Shown here piece after piece: positions 22,001 to 37,000 of a DNA stretch of 64,000 nucleotides. Source of the stretch: Zhengitettix transpicula (taxonomy: Eukaryota; Arthropoda; Insecta; Orthoptera; Tetrigidae); the NCBI GenBank assembly GCA_037074705.1, contig CM073596.1:58556001-58620000 (forward strand), written 5' to 3'. Position 1 is the stretch's first letter; each line of letters starts with the position of its first letter. The notes under the pieces were generated by a model that ran no database searches, was not told the DNA's origin, and saw nothing but the letters and a program-made list of their open reading frames with translations. Position numbers and translations under genes: made by a program.

Positions 22001-25000
22001 AAACACTTGTCACTGTGATTACACTTTGCGTGCGTGCGTGCGTGCGTCGGTAATTAAGATCGTGTTGTGTCCTAGACGACGCCTACATTTGGAAGGTGAT
22101 TATTATAAAGGATGCGATGAAGTAGAACAGGATGTTACGTAATTCCCAGAGGATGGGATGGGAGGAGGAGGAGGAGGGGGGGGGGGACGAGTCTTATCAT
22201 TGTAATAGCAAAGTCAAAATTGAGCTGATCAACGAAAACTACCAGCTCAGTGGTTAACACAATTTGGAGGTTATTACACATTTTAAAATAACAAGTGTTT
22301 CTGATGTAGTCATTGCCACGTTCCATCGGGCTGTATTAATTGGTATTTGCTGAGCCAGAAATATACATTGAAATCCTCGGAGTATTGCGTCTGCTATTCT
22401 TAACTACCACCTTAGTAGATTCCCTTGTCGTCGTGAACATTTTCCACGTCGTTGTGACACTGGCGGCGATCACTGAGCTGAAATTAAAAACAATTACCGG
22501 CTCGTTATAAGACAATGGAGTGACGTGTCACGGCCCGGAGGCGCCGCCAGTGTCACCTGCATCATCATCATAACGCTCAAAGCGCAAGGAGACGGATTTA
22601 ATAGCATCTTTGGAGCAAACAAACATAATCTTGCATTCGCATTCGCTCGTCAACGCGGAAACAGCTCGCGCCACAAGAGAAAAAATATTATATATATTCC
22701 TGCTGATGTTGGGTTTTTTTTGTCGTCCGTCGATGACTCACGGTTCTCATTTAAGTTCTGCTTTTCTCTGAATATCTTTCTGGAAGTCCGTTTTGCGCAA
22801 TTAAGTACTGATTTTGTAAGTGAGAGGAAAATAAAGAGTCTAGATGATTTGATTTATTTTATTCCACTAGTCCTCGTATGAGGAAAATAGGATACGTCAT
22901 TACCTAAAATTACAATATAATTATCGGATCCTACATTTAGAAGTTAACATAAAAATAACTAAAAATCGGGAAAACAAATTACCCCGTCCAACATGCGTAA
23001 AATAAGTACATAGTAATAATAATAATTACTTTAACTATACTAAGGGTATAATATAATATTTACAGTACTCAAAAAGAAAATCAAGATGCACTTTAAAGAA
23101 AGGAAAATATATTGGGGATTAACTACTGCTCTACTCCTCGGCGTTACAGTGCGTGCAGGACCTTGGCCTCTGTAACGATCGTAGCCCAATCTTGCCGGTC
23201 CTCTGCTCGCTTCCTCCATCTTCTAACACCCATCTTTCGTAAGTCGTCCTCCACATCGTCCAACCATCGTCTCCCTTTGCATCCTTCTGCCACCTGGATT
23301 TCCTTTGTAGATCTTTTTTTGCCAACCTTGTCTTCTGACATTCGCTCTACATGGGCCCCCAACCATCTCAGTCTGTTCCTCCTTTATTTCCAAAATACAA
23401 TGTCTGCATACCCATACTGTTCCTCCAGTTCCCTATTTCTTCGTGTTCCATTCACTTCCCTGCTTCGTTTACCGCTCCAAAAATCCTTCTTAATATTTTC
23501 CTTTCCCATCTTCTCAAACACTCTTCTTCGGCCGCGGTCATTGTCCATGTTTCCGAGCCGTACATGACCACCGTGACCACTTTGAGAATCTTGATTAGGG
23601 CCCAGTGAGATCTATTTTCTGCTGCAATCCTTGCTTTTATTTCTTCATACTAAAGACGGTTGAAATTAGTTAAGTGTACCTTAAAAATGTCGGACAACAA
23701 CTCTTGCTGAGTGACTCCTCTTGTGGTAACACAAACGTTTCGTTTCCTTCTGTAAATTGCTTTTAATGAAGTGCCAATTCATCTTGAAACATTTTTTATG
23801 ACCGACACACCTTGGCTCTAGTATTAGCTTCTTTAAAAGTAATAGTCCATTTTCCCCTTTGTCCACTTTGCCTTCCTTCGTCACTCTCCCATTTTCAAAT
23901 CTCTTAGGTATTTTTTTTCCCTAATCCTCCGACGGTTTAATTTTTTTTTGACTTGCTTTATTAACCTATACTATCGTCCATATGCAGTCATATTATTTTA
24001 ATATTTGTTGCTCTGTACAAGTTTTGCTGTTCATTATTGAATCTTATTCTCCAACCATCGTTCTCCTTTACTGCTTAATATTTTCCTTTCCCATACGGTC
24101 AAATACATAATCATATCCAATTTTGACGAAGATCCAAGCCTCGCTCTAAATTTAAAAACATGGGTTTTAGGCTGCAATTTCGTCTTTTACCTATTTTTTT
24201 TTTGTTAAGTTATCAAGGACCCAGCATATTTAAAACCTCTATCGTTTTAGTTTATTTTCCTGCACCTGCATTTATTGCAAATTTAATATTTTTTCGCTTT
24301 CTCCAGATTAATGTGCGTGCAACCCTTTTTAATTTTTTTAAAATTTTAATATACAGAAAAATTTTTAATCCGTATATTTTACAATTGTGACACAATATCT
24401 TTTTTATTTGTGTGACCACTTTCTCGACCGCCCATGATTTATTACATATAAATTCACTACATTTGTCACACAACTGTGACTCAACGGGGGAGATGGTCCC
24501 TCCAAACCATTAGGGGGAACCATGAATCTGGCGGATCTCTCTCTCTTAAAAACAATTTTTTTTTACTTTCTCCTTCGCGTGTGTCTACTCCTGACTGGGA
24601 TCGGGATTTCACCAACTCTTGTTGAACACGCAAATATCATGTGACGGAAGTCATGCCAAGTGTTGCAGACTCTCTACTTGCCGATCCAAGGATTCAGACG
24701 TCCGTCAGACACCACTCACAGATATTCATATGAACTGGGACTCAAATTCAGTCCAAAGATGTCAACAGCTGTACAGTTCTCAGCACACACGTTTATATAT
24801 ATAATATTAAAGATATCAACGGGTAAATTCATGAGACTCAGACACGTCATCAACACATGATCAATATCACACAATCAGCGCCTCGAGAATTGATGGTATG
24901 GGTGTATTAAATTGCACAAAGAAAAAAAAACGACCGCTGATATGATAGTCCGACCGTCACAGATCGTGCAGAGTTCTAAGGGACCCGATGGTTGTCGAAG

Positions 25001-28000
25001 TATCTACATTTTTTTTAGGTGTAGACAGGCTACATGAGGGTAATCCAGATGGTGGCAAGTCCCCCTCTTATAGCATAGGAAAAGGAGTGATAGAGGGGAT
25101 GCGGACAGGTAGAGGAAGGTAGCCAAGGGTTAACTAGGGCCCCCGGGCTATGGTTTAAGGATCCTACCCGGCAATTCGCCTCAAAGTGATGCAGGGAATA
25201 CCCTAGAAAAACCTTCATAAGGTAGGTCGGGCATTGGGTACTTGTCCCACGCCCTTCCCTGGATGGCGGGAGAGAGGGGTTTGCTGTGGGGTCTGCTAAA
25301 CTACAATTAAATAGTGCCCCGCGACAAGAAGCGACCAAATGTCCTTAAAGGCTGCAAGTTGTTCCGAAATTAGCAATTCAGCCAGTTACCGTGTTGTTAG
25401 CGCGCGAGCTCAAAGTGGAAATTATGCGGCAAACCAAACTGGGACAATAAGCTCAAGGTTAAAACGAGAAAAGCATACAAACGCACTCAAACACACACGC
25501 ACACACACACACACACGTGCTTCGTTACTCAGACAACGTTGATTCGGGGGAAGAGGTCTGGCTGTGTTGATAAGTAGTGTCCATTGTGAGGCTCTGCTGC
25601 AGTTCTTACGTAACTAGTGGTATCTAGACAATGTAAGAAGCTCTGAAATATCGGAACCAAATAGTTAGTTCAAATATTTCAACACCACTGACACTGACAC
25701 CGAAAAAATCTAGATCAGATTCGAGAGTAAGACGTGCGTCCATTTGCGAGGAAACGTGGCAGATGACTTCCGGTACCGCGGATATCCGCCAGACCTGGAA
25801 CCGTGACGACCTTGCTCGTGGCCTGCATTTTCAACTCAGTCTCTGCGGGGAATTCTCACCGTACCGGTAAACTGGAAAAAAGGCAGATTTATATTCAAAG
25901 ACATGTCTCCCCTTAACACGCGATGAACAATATTTTTTTCATATTTTTTTGGGGGGTGAACAAAATCCCTAGGGTCATAACTTCCCTGAACACATACAGA
26001 ATAATCATAAAACGAGTACAACAACTTATTTTTTGTCCCAAAATTAATAATAATAAAAATATAGCCAAATACAACAAGTGATAATATAAACACCACACGC
26101 TGTTTCTGGGATCCTTGTGCCTTTCTTCAGGTGCTAAGAAGACCCTAGAGCGACACAACTGCACTCGTCAGTTGAAACGTTGTGTGGTATTTATATTATC
26201 ACTTATTGTATTTGACAGCAAACTACGAAGATGAGGTCTGCGAGGGCTATTCTCTCGCAGGCAATACCTGCGAGGGATGTTCTCTCGCAGGCAGAACCTT
26301 TTAGGAGAGATACGAAGGGGCTATCTTTGGGTATGCCTTTTCCTCTCCGTTTTTGAACTAAGGTTCCCACGAGCCGAGGCACCGCGGCCTGTTCTGAGAG
26401 GTGTATGTTCCGGGGTCACAGACCTTGGGCATACGGTAAGAGTTGTCCGCTATTCCCATTGGAATAGTCGGCCAGCTGCCTCCTAAACTGGTCGAGGCAC
26501 GGAGAAGGGAATGCTGCGTCCCCACAGCAAACTCCTCTCCCGCTATCGGAAGGGCGTGGGACAAGTACCCAATGCCCGACCTACCTGTTGCAGGTTTTTC
26601 TAGGGTTTTCCCTGCATTACTTTTAGGTGAATGCCGGATAGGATCCTTATAGCCCGGGGGCCCCTAGTTAACCCTTGGCTACCTTCCTCTACCCTTCCGC
26701 ATCCCCCCTTTCAAATCCTTTCCTATGCTATTAAAGGGGAGTTGCCACCACGTGGATTGCGCTCATGTAGCCTGTTCCCCCCCCCCCAAAAAAAAAAAAA
26801 AAATTGGCTTTTTTTAAATTATTAATTTTCAATCCGACGTATTTTTTTTTCATTCGACCCAATATTGTGCAATTTAAAAATATAAGACAAATTTAAATCA
26901 TAAATAGGATGTACTATTATTATTATTATTATTATTAAGTGCTCTGCTATTGGTAAGTCCTTTAACTTGGCTTTTAAACTTCGTCCTCCACCTTGCTCCT
27001 GTCCCAAGCTTATTTCTTCATCACCCAATATCTTCGTCCTTGTGTGATTTTTAATAATTACCCCCCCCCCAAATTAAATCTAACCCGTAAGATGCCAGCA
27101 AATTTAAATTAACGTAACTAATGAAATAGAATTATAACTTTTCTGCTTCTGAAAACATTTTTATATTTATAAAATTTAATATACTCTGACATTTATCACT
27201 TTATAAATAAATATACAATTCAGTCAACATGTCAGAAAAATTAATTACTTAATTAAACCAAAAAAAAATAATTCAGGTCGTAAGACGTTTCGTCTACAAT
27301 TTTGAGTTTTAATCAGGTTTACAGGTAACATGAAGTTTTGAAACGCCGAATGAACTTTTTTTCTTCTTCGTTGAATTAATTAATAAATATTTCTGTTTTA
27401 TTTATTTCAATATATCGCTTTCTTTCCTTGATGCTGAGGACGAGCTCCGTTGTTGACGTTGATCTGTTTTACCACCGATTTGATTTTTTTTATTAAAAAA
27501 ACAACGTTTCCAATAACTTTTGATCTGTGGCCTCGACTTTTTTTAATTTACTCGAGAAATCAGATGTTGTTGGTCCCACTGAGTACTTTTCAGAGTCAAA
27601 AATTTTTCGGGCTGTGCGCAAAAACTGGATTATATTCTTCTGCTGTTCCCACTGCGGAAATTAGTTACAGCAACACTGTCATTATTTTTTTTTGTCTGAC
27701 CTCGTATCATGACTCTGGCGAACGTGGTGAGAAAATGTTCGTTTAATTTACAGTGTCCATTATTTTATTAACATTTTGAGAAGTTTATGGACGACGGTCT
27801 CGCCTGTGCAATTCGGAGATATTTATATATTGCGGTTGCTTCTACGAATCTCTAACAATACAATATTTGATCACGAATAATCGATACGCTGAAATTTCGA
27901 TTATCTCGACTAAACGCGACACGTAAGTCTAACATAGTCAAGTAGAAATTTGTAGCTAAAATCTCTGGTGTTGGTTACATTGTGTTCTAATAACTCGGGA

Positions 28001-31000
28001 CGAACGCATTTCTCCCAAAGAGATTAACATAGAAGCACAGGGAAAGTCGTTAAAGAACGTCGTTGTAGTATTCCAGGTGTACCAATGTTTCGCGTGAATT
28101 GCGCCGTTCTCTGTCATTACTGGACAATGACCCGACTCTACTTTCGAAGAACGGAAAAAACTCAGGCTTTGAGAAGCGTAATTTACTCCATAGCCTCCAG
28201 GGACACACACACACACACACACACACAGTGGGAGTGACGGGGGCAGGGGGGGGGGGCGGGGTACAGGGGAACAGAGGAAAAAGACCCCACGTAGGTGTAA
28301 ACTGAAGGATCGCTGGTGTGGGCGCTCGAGATCTTAACATCGTATATATTAACACTAATTAAACTTCCCCCCCCCTTCTCTTTCTTGCTTAATTTTTGTG
28401 TTCTTCGTGATCAATTCAGGTTTGAAATACCACAAATTACATGTTATTATTTTAATTTTAATGTCATCATTAGACAGTTTTCATGGACGCTTTTTTATAT
28501 TTTTCTGAGAAAAAAATAAGTCTCCAAAATTACAACAGTAAATTAATTTTTATCTGAAGCTTAAAAGAAAAAAAATGTAACATGCGATTAATGCGAAAAA
28601 GGAATTTTTTACGTAACAAAATGCAAATATTACAAATACCGTAATTGTTTTTAAATAAAATATAAAACTGTAATTGGAAAACTTTGTAATAATAAAATTG
28701 GAGGATTTTATTGGATTAATTTAAAATTGGGCTTTGACTCATTAAAAAACTGTGTAAATATTTCCATGTCATCCCTGATTTTTTTAAGGGGAAAATTAGA
28801 CCGTTTATCTTTGATCAAAGATTTTATTACAATTTACGCCTAACAATTTTTTTTTTCCTTTCAAATTTTTTTTTTATGACAGAATATTAATGCTTTTGTT
28901 GAGGTTCGAGGTTAGGTCATTAAATAAAAAACATACACTAGAATATCCAGCACGTTTCTAATTTCAAATCATTATTTTTGATTTATCATGAAACTTCCTC
29001 GAAATTATTATCTGTAAAAAAAAATGAGGAAAATCTAAACAAGGAACTTGTTTGTCGGGGCGACAGCGTTGCCGGTATCTGAGAATTGACCACCACATCC
29101 GAATAACGTGTTTTTGGACCACGTCTTCGAGTTGAACATCGTAATGAGTGAACTAAGGAGCGACCTTAAATTATAGATACGTGCTGTACGTGACCAGCAG
29201 GAGGAAGGATTGTTACGAGCTACGTGCTGCAGGAAGGTTTCCCTGTGTCCATCACGTATACGATTGACATCCTTCTGTGAAAAATATTAAATGATGACGG
29301 TAACGATAAGCACAGGTCAATCACATACTTAGATATCTTTATTAGGGAACGTATCTGTATCCCGCACGAACGACGACTTGTTGGAACGGAATATAGTAAA
29401 GGACTGTCTTATCATCACAGGTAGATACTTATTGAAAAAACAACTGCTGAGAGAAATTATTACATACTACCGATAATCTTGAATAGTTGGGTAGATCATC
29501 AGGCATTTTAATTTTAGTATCTTACTTGATAATATTCAATAATAGATTGAATTATATGTAGAATAATTAATATTTACAGTATTATATTATGCAGTACGTT
29601 TTAAATTAGTAACGTTAAGTTTTTTTTATAAAACTCATATAAATGCTTCCATATCACATTGACGACAAAGAGTTTTGAAATTCGTACGATTCCTTCCTCT
29701 GAGCCGCTGACAACTGATAACATTGAAACCTTGAATGCGCCTAGTAAGTAGGCTATGCCACGTACACTAGTGTCGGGTGTGTTGCCGTTATCGAAGTGAA
29801 TTGGCAGGCGCATTTCAAAATGCGTACTTGCTGAGGGTTTTTTTTTTATTACACGAAACTGCTTTAAGGATCAAACTTACTTAGTTTCTTTTAACGTACT
29901 CAATTGTGTTTTTTTAAACTTACGTCTGTTTTTAATTGTATGATTAAACGTACTTTATGACCAATCACAGACTGAGGGAATGTTTATAATTACAAGATTC
30001 GTTAATTTTAATAGCTAACGTTTCATTCAGCCACAATATGAAGGAACGTTGTTATTCAAACTTATTTTTGAATAAACTATCTGTTTTATTTTAAATATTA
30101 GTATCCCTTTACACCTGCTTTGCAAGAATATGGCGAATGGACTCAGTCCGCGGTAATAGATAGATAGATAGATAGATAGATTTATTCACCATTAGCCCTC
30201 TAAAGAGGAAATAGGATTCGTCACAAATGTACAGTAGATAAATTGCAAATAAACTTATAATACACAAAAACACACACAAAAATTCATATCTGTTTACATT
30301 AGTCTAGTCACTACAATCATACACACTATTTATAGGAAACACGCACACGACACAAATCTCTTCCTGGTATTAATCTCCTGTCGCTAGGTACGGAGGGATG
30401 TCGTCATAGATATTTACTAAAACAGAAAGCAGAGGCAGGAAAACAGATCCAAAAGGGGAAAGTGGACAAACTATTTACATATATATAGCATATTCGGCAA
30501 TTTTGTAGGCAAGGCAGTTCAACGAATGTCAGACCGATTCAAAAATTCGTGTACGGAGTAATAAGTTCCATTGACAAGGTAAGTTTTACTCTCCTTTACA
30601 AATAAGTTGTAGTTGTTGATGTTCTTTACATGATCAGGAAGGCTGTTAAATAGTGCGATCCCGGAATAATGAACGCTAGACTCATAGAGACTGAGGCTGT
30701 GCTTGTCAGACCTAAGAACTGAACGGTTTCTTGTGTCATAGCCATGATTGTCCCCGTTACTTGCAAAAAGGTTCATGTTGCGTTTAACAAATTTTAGTAT
30801 TTATAATATGTAAGCGCTAGGTAGAGTCAGAATATGGAGTCTTTTGAACAGCGGCCTGCAGCTTTCTCCAGCATCTGAACCTGATATAATTCTAATGGCT
30901 CGTTTTTGCAGTTTGAAAACATCCACACTACGAGAACAATTGCCCCAGTTGGCAATACCGTAACACATATGTGAATGAAAGTAGGCAAAATACCACGGGT

Positions 31001-34000
31001 ACATAAGAACTCGATGCAGATTTTGTCTTTTTCTCTGAGTCTTTAATGGTGTGAGGAGGATCTATCGCAAGGCTGGGCGTAAGGCGTTAACAGGAAAAGA
31101 GTAGTATCATTCTCATCAAATACAGGCATTTAATTATAGTTTCTCGACCTATGTGAATGTGGGAAGTTGGACGACTGAGAGAACAAGGTGGTATTGCGGG
31201 GCGCTTTGTTGAAGAAATTGTCCAACTGAATGTGTTAAGTAACTCCTGTGGGCGGCAGTATTACAATGAGGTACATAAGCTCTGAAAATCACGATGAACT
31301 GTTGAAGTTGAGGAGATGAATGGTTCATCTGGAGAGAACAGAGTAATCACCTCCACTAAATGTTTTACTGCAATAGACATTTGAGTGGGTTTCAATCTTT
31401 TTTTTTACGTTGATTGCAGCTGTGAGCCACAAATCTGGGCCCTAACTGGCGATTTCCTCTGGTCGTTGATACCAAGGAAGTGGTTCATCAGCCGGTCAGC
31501 TGAGCATGGATTCGCCACGCCAACCGTGTGTCTGAAAGATTAATTCGTTACGGAAGTATAGCGACGAGTGACGTGCCCTCGCAAAAGTCAAAGCCGGTAA
31601 AACTGTCAGCATAATATTCATACCGGTCGGCATATTAGCATAAATAAATTAGTTTACTTTGATTTTCACCGAGGTTTAAGGCAGTGTGATTTTTACATGC
31701 TAGGTTACATATAAAGACCGGAATGATAGTTAAATATGTGAAAGTATTTTATCGCAAGACGAGCAACTTGTAGGGACACTTTTCTGGTATTCCGTTGCAT
31801 GTGTCGCGCAGTGGAGTTAAGTTCAAATCAGCTCTTCTGCTTCCAACGTCGAAACTGCTTTGGTAAAGGAACTCAAGTAAATGATTTCCTGGTGTTGAGG
31901 TTTCCTCATGTTACTCAGCGTGTGTGCTTGATATGGCGCCGGGGATGACGACTATTAGAGAGTGAAATACGAGAGCCGTGTTGGCACGCAATTCTCAACA
32001 CGCGCACACGCCAACACGCGTAGTCGTGTCCTGTCCGTGACACTGATGACTTAATAGCCGCGGTAAGACGACACCTCACAGCCTTCTTCCTCCTTATCTC
32101 TCGTCTCCAACTCTGCCCGTCTGTCTAGACAACAGGTAGTCAACTAATAGGAAAAGAACTGACAACCGTATAAAAATGCACGAGCCTACCATTCAGGTCC
32201 GGCAGATTAAAAGTATTAATGAGTTGTCGTGTAGATCAGGGAGAGTTCACATGTAGATATGGCAGTGTGTGGAGCCTCCCCCAGAAATCATCTCGCCAGG
32301 ATCATAAAGCGGGTTAACAGTAGAGGTGCGTTCCATTCAGTTTCTGTAATCCATTTACATCAATTCATGTTAATTTTTAAATTTTGTATTCTTGTAATTC
32401 CACAAAACATGGATGTGCATAAAATAATAGCAAACAATGGTAATTACAATTTCTAATTTAATTACATTTGAAATAAAAAGCGTGTAATAATTTTTTATTC
32501 TCTCTGATTTTGTTGAAATAAATTAAAAGATATATTTTATGTTTTAAAAATGAATTTTTGAAAGTATCTGGTCAACAAACGACTTTTATGTTAAATTTTG
32601 TAAGTGGACATTAAGGAGAAGCGATGGAGCGGAGAGGTTTACAGAATTCAGAGGCGAGGTAATTGCGGGTAATTTGTCCGTGGTTCGCCCACAGTAGCTA
32701 CTCATTTACATGGCTAGAGGTGGTGCTGCTGTCCTTTACAGTCGTAATCATCATATTTCATGTTCCGCGTGATGGAACCACACCTCGCTCCACTTTGCTT
32801 TCGTCTTACTTTTTAAATACATTTCCTCTGCAATCCCAGACTGAAACAAAATTTTTTCAAAAATATTTTAAACCGTTTATACTGACATGCCTGGTATAAT
32901 TATGTATATTCCTTATTTTATCTCCATATGTTTCAACTTATACCATTAATTTTTAATGTCTTAAACTCATTTATCAATTTTTAATTTAGAAGGAACTTTG
33001 GCCAGTCACAGTAATCATCTTCTGAGGTGTAGTCACAGGCTATGTGTAGGGTAATCCACATAGTGGCAACTCCCCTCTTATAGCATAGGAAAGGGATTTA
33101 AAATGGGGGATGCGGAAGGGTAGAGGAACTAGGGCCCCCGGGTTTAAGGATCCTACCCGGCATTCGCCTAAAAGTAATGCAGGGAAAACCTTAGAAAAAC
33201 CTGCATCAGGTAGGTCGGGCATCTGGTACTTGTCCCACGCCCTTCCGATGGCGGGAGAGGCATTTTTCCTGAGAGATATATGTTTGTTTTATGGAAATCC
33301 TGCGAAGTATTATATACTTTACCTTATCTACGGTCCTGACGCAGCTCAATCAAGGAACAGTATCAAATTTAATACTAACAACATTATGTACCGATGGGCT
33401 CAAGACTTAATAATGTTAAATAAGGGAACTCATATTGACACGATGAAGTAATTGAGTTAATTGCTGAAAGCGCCTTTAAATTTAATGATTGCATTTAAGA
33501 AAATAAAAATATGTCAACAAAAAAGACGTTGGGGTCAAATAATAAATAATTCTTAATGTCTTATGGAATTATTTTGGGGTAACTCCACAGGTAAAGTCAT
33601 TCAAGCCCGAAAGTTTGTTATTAGGATTATGTGTCAGGTAAATTCTGGGACTCCATATAGAGAATTATTCAATAAATTAGTTATACTTACTTGTCTAATT
33701 CATTTACTCATTGATGGTATTCGTAATAAATAATTATGGTAAATTTAGTAGCAACTCGGATATGTATCCATTTAATTCAAGAATTAAAAATAATTTACAT
33801 AACAATTATAAGTTACTGTTGGTTGCACAAAAAAAGGGGTGGAATATACAGGAATACCAATTTCTAACAAACTTCCTAATACCATTAAAGAGTTAAGAAA
33901 CACTCGAGTTGCATTCAAAAGTGAGCTTAAAAATTCGTACTCATCAACTCCTACTCAGTTTTTGGAATGTATATATAATGGTGTAAATATTTATCATGAA

Positions 34001-37000
34001 CTATGGGGGTAGCCTTTAATTATTGTATAATATTTTAAGAGTGAAGATAGAAATAACTGCTTAGAAGTTATTGCAGAGGGTCAATATTATTTCGGTTAGT
34101 AAGTTTCCCAGAAAGGTGGCACCCGTCAGGTAAACAGGTAATCAGCAGTCCGCGCAGGCTGTCCAACTTAGCCACGCTCGATTCCCCCACCGTCACGTCC
34201 AGTGTCCGTGAAAGCTCTCCTTGGCTCCGCTTCAACATTCATGAATGTATGTCCTCAGCAAGTTCTGAATTAATCGTCTGAAAAGAAAAAAAACATCTCT
34301 GCTTTACGTAACAACCCAGCTCTTTCGTCATTTTACATATTTTCCTCAGTAATATCTTTTCACGCTGTACTCTATACCACAAATATTTCAGTTATTTTAT
34401 ATAAAATAATTTCAGCAGCAGAAGAAACATATTTTAAGTTTATTATTATTTTAAGTCAACCTATATGTAATGGGGCTTTCTTTGATGCTACAATTATTTT
34501 TTATAGCAATGTTTAATTAAAAATTTAAACTAAGATTAAATGGTAGATCATAAAAATCATATCTACTGTTTCAGGATAGTTTTAAACGCAGGTAAAAATT
34601 AATTAATTAATTTTTCTGCTAACCAATAACATACAGTTCTAATTAAAGCCACAAGGTTGTCTTTAGTTTCCTTGGTACGATAGGTTCTTCATAAAATCAA
34701 CAAAACTAGTATAAAATTCACCGACTAATTAGACGGATTATTGCCACTGCAGTGAATACCCAAAGTATATTTACTTATTAAATAAATACAGAAGTGGAGA
34801 AGTAGTTCTCGATGAATGTTTGTGGTGTGCTTGTTCCAGGCCGACGGACGACGATGCTTCAACGAGCAGTAGCGGCAGCAGCTACTACGACCCTCTGGGC
34901 GAGTACCTCCACCTTCCTCGACGGCAACACTGGGCTAACAAAGTGCAGTTTGTGCTCGCGTGTGTCGGGTACTCCGTGGGCCTCGGGAATGTCTGGAGGT
35001 TCCCCTATCTCTGCTACAAGAGCGGCGGAGGTCAGTCTTAACCATCGATTACATGACGGTTTTCTTCTTCAAGTCCTTCAAAATTGTAATATGGATGGTG
35101 ATTTGTGTTTCTCATTTCAGGTGCTTTCTTGGTGCCATATTTCCTTATCCTCATAATATGTGGGATTCCAGTATTATACATGGAGCTGTCTGTAGGGCAG
35201 TTCACTAGGAGGGGTCCAATCGGAGCATTGGGTCAGATATGCCCTCTTTTCAAAGGTAATGCAATAATTATGTCTTCATTTCTGCAGCAACTTTTTTATT
35301 CATCAATTTCTGTTTGTTGCACAACTTATTGATGCATTATACTTAATGAGAAATGCGAAAGTCTTACTCCATATGGGGTAGAGAATAATTATTTGGAGCT
35401 AACTGGCAAGAAGAAACATATTGAGAAATCCAGGTATAGTTGAGGGGAACAAAAGTGAGGTAATGCAGTGATTGCTGTATATGAATATGATAATACAGAA
35501 ATGTAAAATGAAACAATTACTGTGATATAGTCACTAGGCTAATAACAAAAATAAAACATAAAAACGTTATGGGTATAGTCTTGGTATTGAATGACTATTC
35601 CATACAACATTTATCTGAATTCTTGGGTACAACAGGTAAAATTTGAAAATCTGAATCATAGTTTAATTATATTATTCCTGTTCACAACATTGACCAATTA
35701 TATAGAAATATATTATGGTAAAAAGGAGTGTTGACGTTGACGAGCAGAAAAAACCCAAAACAGTTTTTAATTTTATTAAATAATTAGTCGGAAGCTTAGT
35801 TTTAGAATAGACCTTGTTGAACAACTACATAGTTTTATAGTAGTGACTAAGTACCTATAGGTACTAATATTTTTTAAAGTTATAGTAATTTTAATCATAC
35901 GACAAGAAGGATGATTATAACAAAAGAGTTGAAAGCTTCCAACTAATTATTTAATACTATTAAAAACTTGGAGACTGTTTTTGGTTTTTTATGCTCATAG
36001 AAATATAATAAATTACAAAGTATTTTGGTCAACTAAGGCAATACAAATGTATTTTTATGTGCTTCAAAACTATAATAAAACAACTAACCAGTTTTTAAAA
36101 AATGAACAAAAAGTTATGCTAGAAAAACATTTTACTGTTTCAGGTGCAGGTCTAGCAAGTGTTGTGATATCATTCCTCATGTCAACTTACTATAATGTCA
36201 TTATAGCCTACGCTGTATACTACTTCTTCACTTCATTTAAGTCAGAAATACCTTGGCAGTTGTGTGGAAACCGCTGGAACACTCAGAGCTGCTGGAATTC
36301 AGATACACAAAAGTATAACTTCACAAGGCTAAACAATTCTAAAACACCATCTGAAGAATTTTATGAGTAAGTTAATACTAATACTTTAATCTTTTAATGT
36401 GAACTGTAAATGACTAGGTACTAACAAAACATTAATTTTAATTTATCTATGACATGCAGCAGTCTCTTCCAGTAGAGAGTGAGTAAGATAATTATTCAAA
36501 TTTTATTTAACAATGTATAAATGCATGAAATGTGTGGTACTGGAACACATCAGTAATTTATTAATTATATTCTCATTCTAACTTATATACTATATGCTAT
36601 ACATAGTTGTGCAAGTATCCTATTATCTTATATCATATTATGAATTCTTAATACTTAGTTTTTAACAGATATTTAGTGTTTCAAGTTTCACTATAACATT
36701 TTTTGACAGTCTAATATGAATTCATAATTATTAATATTTGAAGTATTTGTGTAATTCTGTTTAATTAATTTTACCTAGAGTATAATATAACTGTAAACTT
36801 AGTACAAGTCAGTATATAAATTAATGGAGATATTAAAGTATTTATTGTAAAGTATTAATTATTTAATTATTGTTCAGTTCAGGCAATTGTGATGATATTC
36901 TTATGATTAATGAGTTTTAAAAATTAAGTATACACCATAAGCATCTCTCATGAAATGGTAACTATGATGTCTCTCAATTTTCCTTTCTTAATTCATTAAG

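Larger units (their letters stand above)
19026..34839 (+). other. Large ine intron packed with mobile elements
   Basis: A 15.8-kb intron between the N-terminal exon and the TM1 exon. It holds the Penelope-related array (19968-21570), LINE fragments (22855-23640, 30160-31020, 33540-34012), SINE-like copies (25013, 26235, 33022) and microsatellites. Later introns are much cleaner, with only two short RT remnants. Confidence 0.65.

Noticed and set aside
28050..28355. 101-codon minus frame with a Pro/Cys-Val run
   Set aside because: The run is the translation of poly-G/C and (CA)n microsatellites; no homology.
34820..35041. Start of ine at the TM1 exon itself
   Set aside because: The frame upstream of the acceptor has no ATG (only TTG), and a good 3' splice site sits at 34838-34839, so this is an internal exon.
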